DNA of 8,915 bases from Bacteroidales bacterium (GTDB lineage: Bacteria; Bacteroidota; Bacteroidia; Bacteroidales; Paludibacteraceae): assembly GCA_900766775.1 (NCBI GenBank), contig CAAFXN010000078.1:1-8915 (forward strand). Reading direction: 5' to 3'. The position numbers and the translations under genes are program-made. Of this stretch, positions 1 to 6,055 are shown one piece after another; position 1 is the stretch's first letter, and every line of letters begins with the position of its first letter. Under the pieces are notes generated by a model, which was not told where the DNA came from, made no database searches, and saw only the letters and a program-made list of their open reading frames with translations.

Positions 1-3000
1 AGCCTCGATAGAAGGATTGGAGATTGACAAACGCGAGAAGGTGTACGACGAGGTGGACAGCCTTGAGAAGCAGATAAAAGAGGACTACAAGACCGTACTG
101 ATGGAGATTCTGCCGGAGGCGTTTGCTATCGTGAAGAGTACCGCTCGCCGCTTTGCGGAGAACGAGAAAATCATGGTGGTTGCCACGCAGCAAGATCGCG
201 ATTTCGCCGCAGACCCGCGCTTCGACTTTGTGGAGATAGAGGGCGATAAGGCGATTTATCATAACCACTGGACGGCAGGCGGTAACGAGATAACATGGGA
301 CATGGTGCACTACGACGTGCAGTTGATAGGCGGCGTGGTGCTTCACCAAGGTAAGATAGCCGAGATGGCGACGGGTGAGGGTAAGACGCTGGTGGCAACG
401 CTGCCCGTGTTCCTCAATGCGCTGACGCACGAGGGCGTGCACGTGGTTACCGTGAATGACTACTTGGCAAAGCGCGACTCGGAGTGGATGGGACCGCTCT
501 ATATGTTCCACGGACTGACGGTGGATTGTATCGACAAGCACCGCCCCAATTCCGACGAACGCCGCAAAGCCTACGCCTGCGACATCACTTTTGGTACGAA
601 CAACGAGTTCGGCTTCGACTACCTGCGTGATAACATGGCGACCTCGCCGCTGGACTTGGTGCAGCGCGGGCATAACTTCGCCATCGTGGACGAGGTGGAC
701 TCCGTGCTGATAGACGATGCGCGTACACCGTTGATTATCAGCGGTCCTGTGCCGAAGGGTGAGGACCAGATGTTTGATGAGTACAAACACCGCGTGGAGC
801 AGTTGGTGCGCACGCAGACTACGCTGACGACCAAGTTGCTGACCGAGGCGAAGGCGAAGATGGGCAGCGCGGACGAGAAAGAGCGCGAGGCGGGCGAATT
901 GGCATTGTTCCGCTCGTTCAAGGGTATGCCGAAGAACAAGGCGCTTATCAAGTACCTGAGCGAACCGGGCGTGAAAGTGCGCTTGCAGAAGACGGAGGAG
1001 TTTTATCTGCAAGAGAATGAGAAGAATATGCATATCGCCACCGATGAGTTGTACTTCGTGATTGACGAGAAGAACAAGACCATCGAGTTGACGGACAAGG
1101 GTATAGATGCCCTGACGGGCACGACGGAAGACCCGAACTTCTTCGTGCTGCCGGATGTGGGCAGCGAGATGGCGGAGGTGGAGAACCAAGCGCAACTGAC
1201 GCAGGAGGAGAAGCAGCAGAAGAAAGACGAAATCATGGCGAACTACAGCATCAAGTCGGAGCGCGTACATACTGTGCACCAGTTGCTGAAGGCCTACACG
1301 CTGTTTGAGAAAGATGTGGACTATATCATCGATGACAATCAGGTGAAGATAGTTGATGAGCAGACGGGTCGTGTGATGGAAGGTCGCCGCTGGTCGGATG
1401 GTCTGCACCAAGCCGTGGAAGCGAAGGAGAACGTGAAAGTGGAAGGTGCGACGCAGACCTTTGCTACCATCACGCTGCAGAACTATTTCCGCATGTACAA
1501 CAAGTTGTCGGGTATGACGGGTACGGCGGAGACCGAGGCTGGCGAGTTCTGGAATATCTACAAACTGGATGTGGTGGTTATTCCGACCAACAGACCTATC
1601 GCGCGTGTGGATATGAACGACCGTATCTATCGCACCAAGCGCGAGAAATACAACGCGGTGATAGACGAGATAGTGGCGCTGGTAGGGCAGGGGAGACCTG
1701 TGCTGGTAGGTACTACCTCGGTGGAAATCAGCGAGTTGCTAAGCCGCATGCTGACGCTGCGTAAGATTAAGCACAACGTGCTGAATGCGAAGTTGCACCA
1801 GCAGGAGGCGAATGTCGTAGCCGAAGCAGGACGACCGGGCGTGGTTACGATAGCCACGAACATGGCAGGGCGTGGTACGGATATCAAACTGACACCCGAG
1901 GTGAAAGCGACGGGCGGTCTGGCTATCATCGGTACGGAGCGACATGAGAGCCGCCGCGTGGATAGGCAGTTGCGCGGTCGTGCCGGTCGTCAGGGAGACC
2001 CGGGCAGCAGCGTGTTCTATGTATCGCTCGAAGATGACCTCATGCGTATGTTCGGCTCTGACCGAATAGCCTCCGTGATGGATAAGTTGGGATTCCAAGA
2101 GGGAGATATGATTGAGCACCAGATGATTAGCAACTCCATTGAGAAAGCCCAGAAAAAGGTGGAGGAGAATAACTTCGGTATCCGTAAGCGACTGATTGAG
2201 TACGACGATGTGATGAACCAGCAGCGTAACCTGATTTACGCCAAGCGTCGCCACGCGCTGATGGGAGAGCGTATCGGCGTGGACATCACGAACATGATTT
2301 ACGAGACGGCGGAAGTTATCTTGTCGGAAGCCAAGGAGATGGGCGACTACGAAGGGTTGCAGTTTGAGGTAATGCAGACCTTTGCCATGGAGGTGCCTTT
2401 TGATGAGGATACGTTCCACAGCACCAAAGCAAGCAAACTGAGCGACCTTTTGGCGGAGGCGGCGATGGAATCCTTCAAACGCCGTATGGATAAACTGGCT
2501 GCGGTGGCTAATCCTGTGATACAAAAGGTATATGAAGAGAAGGGGCAGATGTACGAAAACATCTTGGTTCCTATCTCGGACGGCAAGCGCGTGTATAACA
2601 TCGCTGTGAACCTGAAGAAAGCCGCAGAGACGGATAGCAAGGAGGTCATCCGTGAGTTTGAGAAGCGGATGTTGCTCTTCGTGATAGACGATGAGTGGAA
2701 AGAACACCTGCGCCGTTTGGATGACCTGAAGCAGAGTGTGCAGAATGCTTCCTACGAGCAGAAAGACCCGTTGCTTATCTATAAGATTGAGTCGTTCAAT
2801 ATCTTCAAGGAGATGTTGGATGGGCTCAACCGTCGTGCTATCTCCATTCTGTTGCGCGGTCAGATTCCCACTTCCGACCCGCAGCAAGTGCAGCAGGCGG
2901 CACAACAACGCCGTCAAGACTACTCGCGCTATCGTACGCAGAAAGACGCCGTGGCGCAGGCGGCGCAGCGTAGCGGACAAGCGGCGGCTGCAGGACGCGA

Positions 3001-3127
3001 TACACGCGAGCAGCAAAAGCAGATGCCTATCCATGTGGATAAGAAGCCACGCCCGAATGACCCGTGCCCGTGCGGTAGCGGAAAGAAGTATAAGCAATGC
3101 CACGGCAAGATGGATAATGCACTTTAA
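1..3127 (+). CDS. secA: Protein translocase subunit SecA (5' end outside window)
   Basis: SecA is the cytoplasmic ATPase motor that pushes unfolded preproteins through SecYEG. The frame is open from base 2 to the TAA at 3125-3127. The TTG at 17 is internal, since the codons before it (A-S-I-E-G) continue the family alignment; about 70 N-terminal residues are missing. Numbering from the codon at 17: Walker A ATGEGKT at 118-124; Walker B DEVD at 225-228; preprotein cross-linking region about 243-400, about 30 residues longer than in E. coli as is usual in Bacteroidales; VDEQTGR 446-452; second motor domain with GTTSVE 565-570, TNMAGRGTD 614-622 and QLRGRAGRQGD 651-661; helical scaffold and wing to about 950. 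A Q/A-rich linker (about 955-1000) leads to a zinc-binding SEC-C tail with C1017, C1019, C1028 and H1029. Every motif expected of an active enzyme is intact. The DUF3078 gene follows 12 bases downstream and is probably co-transcribed. Confidence 0.98.
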   Translation, partial: ASIEGLEIDKREKVYDEVDSLEKQIKEDYKTVLMEILPEAFAIVKSTARRFAENEKIMVVATQQDRDFAADPRFDFVEIEGDKAIYHNHWTAGGNEITWDMVHYDVQLIGGVVLHQGKIAEMATGEGKTLVATLPVFLNALTHEGVHVVTVNDYLAKRDSEWMGPLYMFHGLTVDCIDKHRPNSDERRKAYACDITFGTNNEFGFDYLRDNMATSPLDLVQRGHNFAIVDEVDSVLIDDARTPLIISGPVPKGEDQMFDEYKHRVEQLVRTQTTLTTKLLTEAKAKMGSADEKEREAGELALFRSFKGMPKNKALIKYLSEPGVKVRLQKTEEFYLQENEKNMHIATDELYFVIDEKNKTIELTDKGIDALTGTTEDPNFFVLPDVGSEMAEVENQAQLTQEEKQQKKDEIMANYSIKSERVHTVHQLLKAYTLFEKDVDYIIDDNQVKIVDEQTGRVMEGRRWSDGLHQAVEAKENVKVEGATQTFATITLQNYFRMYNKLSGMTGTAETEAGEFWNIYKLDVVVIPTNRPIARVDMNDRIYRTKREKYNAVIDEIVALVGQGRPVLVGTTSVEISELLSRMLTLRKIKHNVLNAKLHQQEANVVAEAGRPGVVTIATNMAGRGTDIKLTPEVKATGGLAIIGTERHESRRVDRQLRGRAGRQGDPGSSVFYVSLEDDLMRMFGSDRIASVMDKLGFQEGDMIEHQMISNSIEKAQKKVEENNFGIRKRLIEYDDVMNQQRNLIYAKRRHALMGERIGVDITNMIYETAEVILSEAKEMGDYEGLQFEVMQTFAMEVPFDEDTFHSTKASKLSDLLAEAAMESFKRRMDKLAAVANPVIQKVYEEKGQMYENILVPISDGKRVYNIAVNLKKAAETDSKEVIREFEKRMLLFVIDDEWKEHLRRLDDLKQSVQNASYEQKDPLLIYKIESFNIFKEMLDGLNRRAISILLRGQIPTSDPQQVQQAAQQRRQDYSRYRTQKDAVAQAAQRSGQAAAAGRDTREQQKQMPIHVDKKPRPNDPCPCGSGKKYKQCHGKMDNAL

Positions 3128-3139
3128 TCCCTTTTCCCA

Positions 3140-4375
3140 TTGACCATAAAACGTATTCTTACCATACTCTCCTTTGTTTGTGCTGCCAACTTGTTGGTGG
3201 CACAAACTGATACTATTCCCGTTTCTTGTTTAGATACCGTTCGGTTGCAGGACGAGCCTGCCACCGTGTCTGATACGTGGCTGTTGGACATGATTCAGAG
3301 CGCACGGCTGTCGGCAAATGCGGACACTGCGGACTTGCTTGTAGGCTCTGACACGCTGGGCTATATCATGGTGGATACCATATCCGGCGATACGCTTTGG
3401 ACGGTGGCGCAGGTGTTGGAGCGCGACTCCATCCGTCGTGAGATAGCCCTCATGGACTCACTCAAGGCGCTGAACGCTCAGTTAGAGGAGCAGACCCACG
3501 AGGTGCCCGTGATTGCTGTGCAACGTTCGCTGGTAAAAGACGCAGAAGAAGATCAGCGCGACGTAATGCGCGCCATTCGCAACATGCACACGCCGTGGCG
3601 CAAAGAGGCGACCATCATTGCGCAGATGACGCAGAACTACGTTTCGCCCAACTGGTACCAGGGCGGTGTATCCAGTTTCGCGGTGCTGAGTATCATGAAG
3701 GGACAGATAGGGTACTATGGCGACCGCTTCACGTGGGAGAATACCGGCGAATGGCGTGCAGGCGGCTCTACGGCAAAGGAAGACACGCTGCGCTATGTGG
3801 CATGTACGGACGACTTGTTCCGACTCTACACGAAGACCAACTACAAGGCAGTCAACAAACTCTACTACTCTTTCTCTGCCGAGTTTGAGACGCGTTTCTT
3901 CCGTACCTACAAGACCAATACGATGACACTTAAGTCTGCCCCCTTCTCACCAGTGCGGTTGAATCTGGCATTGGGTATCGACTATAAACCGATAGAGGGA
4001 ATGTCTATTTCTTTCTCTCCGCTGGCGTATAAGATGATTCACGTGGCAGACACAGTGAATATGAATAAAGCGGATTACGGAATCGAGGTGGGCAAGAAAA
4101 CGCTGAACGATGTAGGTAGTTCCATACGCTTTGAGTATGTATGGAAACCGGTGCGAGAGGTGGTGTTGGAGACGAAACTCTACATGTACACCAACTACAA
4201 GAAGGTAGAATTGGACTTAGAGGTCAACTGCGATTTTATCATCAATCGTTTCTTCTCCGCGCGTCTCATGCTCCATCCGCGGTACGATAATACGGTCATC
4301 TTGGACGGGCAAGACAAAGCCAAAATGCAGTTCAAAGAACTCCTTTCCATCGGCTTCGCCCACAAATTCCGATAA
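3140..4375 (+). CDS. DUF3078 family predicted outer-membrane beta-barrel protein
   Basis: This is a 411-residue exported protein of unknown function. The start chosen is TTG at 3140: the first in-frame ATG lies about 50 codons in, and only the TTG start gives the signal peptide (K4-R5, hydrophobic 6-20, likely cleavage after A21 in LVA-Q). There is no lipobox, so it is not a lipoprotein. Residues 22-145 are rich in D and T and contain a charged helical stretch (about 93-120) that may be a coiled coil. The conserved DUF3078 region begins near 155, with the diagnostic NWYQGGVSSF at 171-180 and aromatic alternating strands after it. The C-terminus (IGFAHKFR) resembles the terminal strand of an outer-membrane barrel, with one extra Arg after the last Phe. 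Bacteroides relatives, as I remember them, also carry a long region before the domain and are somewhat longer overall. The gene shares the frame of secA and lies 12 bases after its stop, with no room for its own promoter. Family assignment is firm; the barrel is inferred. Confidence 0.88.
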   Translation: MTIKRILTILSFVCAANLLVAQTDTIPVSCLDTVRLQDEPATVSDTWLLDMIQSARLSANADTADLLVGSDTLGYIMVDTISGDTLWTVAQVLERDSIRREIALMDSLKALNAQLEEQTHEVPVIAVQRSLVKDAEEDQRDVMRAIRNMHTPWRKEATIIAQMTQNYVSPNWYQGGVSSFAVLSIMKGQIGYYGDRFTWENTGEWRAGGSTAKEDTLRYVACTDDLFRLYTKTNYKAVNKLYYSFSAEFETRFFRTYKTNTMTLKSAPFSPVRLNLALGIDYKPIEGMSISFSPLAYKMIHVADTVNMNKADYGIEVGKKTLNDVGSSIRFEYVWKPVREVVLETKLYMYTNYKKVELDLEVNCDFIINRFFSARLMLHPRYDNTVILDGQDKAKMQFKELLSIGFAHKFR

Positions 4376-4391
4376 GAGATTTAGATTGTCG

Positions 4392-4407
4392 AAGGAGGAA
4401 CCTCCTT
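4392..4407. terminator. Short perfect hairpin, first of a convergent terminator pair
   Basis: AAGGAGG (4392-4398) is perfectly complementary to CCTCCTT (4401-4407). A 2-base loop is too tight, so the outer six pairs with a GAAC tetraloop are the realistic form. It lies 17 bases after the DUF3078 stop and downstream of the opposing comM gene. On the - strand moderately U-rich sequence follows; on the + strand the second hairpin follows at once. A terminator role is inferred from its position. Confidence 0.5.
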
Positions 4408-4433
4408 TACGCTCTACATCATTGTAGAGTGTA
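4408..4433. terminator. Eleven-pair hairpin in the convergent gap, likely terminator
   Basis: The arms 4408-4418 and 4423-4433 pair over 11 positions around the loop TCAT (4419-4422). The inner seven pairs (CTCTACA/TGTAGAG) are perfect, and one G-U wobble occurs at 4411/4430. On the - strand that position becomes a C-A mismatch, so the structure favours + strand RNA coming from secA and the DUF3078 gene. No long T tract follows, only scattered T from 4439, so it may act as a transcript-end stabiliser or a weak terminator rather than a classical one. Confidence 0.55.
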
Positions 4434-4446
4434 TGCCGTTGGTATC

Positions 4447-4476
4447 TTATTCCCCGTTATTTCCCGTTATTCTCCG
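4447..4476. repeat. Three tandem 10-base repeats across the comM stop codon
   Basis: TTATTCCCCG (4447-4456), TTATTTCCCG (4457-4466) and TTATTCTCCG (4467-4476) are direct tandem copies that differ at one or two positions. The third copy includes the comM stop codon (TTA at 4467-4469 on the + strand, TAA on the coding strand). Because the unit is 10 bases, the three copies place a TAA in each of the three - strand frames. Slippage duplication of the gene's 3' end is the simplest origin. Confidence 0.75.
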
Positions 4477-6011
4477 TAGTCTTCTCTATCGAGGGAGCGG
4501 TAGGAGATGGCTTCCATCAGGTGGGGCGGGAGGATGTTCGGTTCGCCGGCGAGGTCGGCGATGGTGCGGGCGACCTTGCGGATACGGTCGTAGGCGCGGG
4601 CGGAGAGTCCGAGTTTGGTCAGCGCGTGCTGCAGCAGCCGGTCGCCCGCTTCGTCGATGACGCAATACCGATTGAGCATCTTCGAGGTCATCTGCGCGTT
4701 GCAGTGGATGCCCGTGCCTTGGAACCGCGCTTGCTGTATCTTCCTCGCGCGAACCACGCGCTCGCGTATCGCCGCCGAGGGCTCGCCGCCTTCGCGCTTG
4801 CGCAACTCCGAATAGGGCACGGCTTGGATAGGCACCTGTATATCAATACGGTCGAGCAAGGGACCCGAGATGCGGTCTTTGTAGCGGTGTACCTGCAAAG
4901 GCGTGCAGGTGCAGGCATGCGTTGGGTCGCCATAGTGCCCGCAGGGGCAGGGGTTCATCGCTGCCACCAGCATGAACGATGCCGGATACTCCACGCTCAT
5001 CTTCGTCCGCGCGATGGTAATCTTTCTATCCTCCAGCGGCTGACGCATCACCTCTAATGCGCTGCGTTTGTACTCCGGCAACTCATCCAAGAACAAGACG
5101 CCGTTGTGCGCCAGACTAATCTCCCCCGGGTGGGGATTGGTGCCGCCACCCACGAGAGCGACGTCCGTAATCGTATGGTGCGGGCTGCGGAACGGTCGCT
5201 GTACGATGAGCGATTGTCTCTCGCCGCGTTGCTGCATCAGCCCTGCTACCGAGTGTATCTTCGTGGTCTCCAACGCCTCGTCAAGGCTGAGCGGCGGCAG
5301 GATGGACGGCAAGCGTTTTGCCATCATCGATTTGCCGGCACCCGGGGGACCCACCATCAGCATGTTGTGCCCGCCGGCGGCAGCCACCTCCATCGCGCGA
5401 CGCACGTTCTCCTGACCGCGCACATCGGCAAAATCCAACTCGCCCGCATGGTTGCTCTCCGCAAACAGTTGCGCCACATCCACGCGGTAAGGCTCCACCT
5501 GCTGCATGCCGTTGAGGAAGCGCACCACGTCCAGCAGGTGCTCCATGCCATAGACCGCTATGCCATCTGCCACCGCCGCCTCTGCGGCGTTCTGCATAGG
5601 CAGGATAATGCCCTTAAACCCCTCGCGGCGCGCCGCCAGTGTGATGGGTAACGCTCCGTGGATGGGTTGCAGCGAACCGTCTAAACTCAGTTCGCCCATA
5701 ATCAGGAAGTCGCCGAGCCGCTCGCTCTTCACCTGCTCATCGCCCGCCAAGATACCTATCGCAAGCGGCAAATCGTAGGAAGCACCCTCCTTCTTGACAT
5801 CGGCGGGCGCCATGTTGATGGTGTAACTATGAGACGGGAAACGGAAGCCGTTGACCTGCATGGCGGAATAGATACGCTCGCGCGATTCACGGACGGAACT
5901 GTCGGGCAAACCCACCAATACAAAATTATTGCCGCCGGTGGCATGGACTTCTATGGTAATCAGTGTGGCGTCTATGCCTATGGTGGCTGCGCCAAAAGTC
6001 TTGATGAGCAT
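4467..6011 (-). CDS. comM: YifB/ComM family Mg-chelatase-like AAA+ ATPase
   Basis: This is a complete 514-residue protein, the normal length for the family, starting at ATG (6009-6011) with a typical N-terminus (MLIKTFGAATIGID). The domain order is: Lon-protease-like ChlI fold about 20-140, including NMAPAD at 66-71; AAA+ core about 190-395 with Walker A GPPGAGKS 221-228, Walker B VLFLDE 305-310, the NPCPCG segment 353-358 and SGPLLDRID 382-390; and a C-terminal helical lid about 405-508 with the sensor-2 region SARAYDRIRK 470-479. Four cysteines at 355, 357, 367 and 369 form a possible metal site. In Haemophilus and Vibrio, ComM is a hexameric helicase that promotes branch migration when transforming DNA is integrated; the role in Bacteroidota is not known to me. 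The older label 'magnesium chelatase' is misleading. It follows tamB by 43 bases on the same strand and is probably co-transcribed. The leader is A/T-rich with no Shine-Dalgarno motif. Confidence 0.95.
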   Translation of the reverse strand: MLIKTFGAATIGIDATLITIEVHATGGNNFVLVGLPDSSVRESRERIYSAMQVNGFRFPSHSYTINMAPADVKKEGASYDLPLAIGILAGDEQVKSERLGDFLIMGELSLDGSLQPIHGALPITLAARREGFKGIILPMQNAAEAAVADGIAVYGMEHLLDVVRFLNGMQQVEPYRVDVAQLFAESNHAGELDFADVRGQENVRRAMEVAAAGGHNMLMVGPPGAGKSMMAKRLPSILPPLSLDEALETTKIHSVAGLMQQRGERQSLIVQRPFRSPHHTITDVALVGGGTNPHPGEISLAHNGVLFLDELPEYKRSALEVMRQPLEDRKITIARTKMSVEYPASFMLVAAMNPCPCGHYGDPTHACTCTPLQVHRYKDRISGPLLDRIDIQVPIQAVPYSELRKREGGEPSAAIRERVVRARKIQQARFQGTGIHCNAQMTSKMLNRYCVIDEAGDRLLQHALTKLGLSARAYDRIRKVARTIADLAGEPNILPPHLMEAISYRSLDREDYGE

Positions 6012-6018
6012 CTTGGGA

Positions 6019-6055
6019 TTTACGATTTGACGAATTACGATTTACGATTTTTTTT
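6019..6055. repeat. Degenerate TTTACGA heptamer array plus T8 between tamB and comM
   Basis: On the + strand the segment reads as four near-tandem units: TTTACGA (6019-6025), TTTGACGA (6026-6033, one inserted base), ATTACGA (6034-6040) and TTTACGA (6041-6047), followed by eight T at 6048-6055 that run into the tamB stop codon. On the strand of the genes this is A8 followed by repeats of TCGTAAA immediately upstream of the comM ATG. It fills nearly the whole 43-base gap. It could serve as an A/U-rich translation leader for comM or be a dispersed genomic repeat; the sequence alone does not decide. Confidence 0.7.

Noticed and set aside
17..19. TTG as the start codon of secA
   Set aside because: The frame is open to the window edge and the preceding codons continue the SecA family alignment. 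The true start lies about 70 codons upstream, outside the window.
2736..3143. 135-codon + strand open frame overlapping the secA 3' end
   Set aside because: It is in an alternative frame within secA, R/S-rich, and incompatible with the conserved SEC-C tail read in the secA frame.
1739..3205. 488-codon open frame antisense to secA
   Set aside because: It lies wholly opposite highly conserved secA codons and the start of the next gene. Its composition (L, H, R-rich) is that of a shadow frame, and it has no recognisable domain. Long antisense frames are expected opposite GC-rich coding sequence with strong codon bias.
4392..4398. AAGGAGG as a ribosome binding site
   Set aside because: No plausible coding sequence begins downstream, the motif is one arm of a hairpin, and Bacteroidota rarely use this signal.
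5106..5651. 181-codon open frame antisense to comM
   Set aside because: It lies opposite the Walker A and N-terminal region of comM; its H/R-rich composition is typical of a reverse-complement shadow.
6012..6054. Bacteroidota-type promoter for comM between tamB and comM
   Set aside because: I could not find a TTTG -33 element with a TAnnTTTG -7 element on the comM strand, and the gap is too short for a full promoter with leader. Co-transcription with tamB is simpler.
6048..6055. T8 tract as a + strand intrinsic terminator
   Set aside because: No + strand gene ends here and no GC-rich stem precedes the tract.
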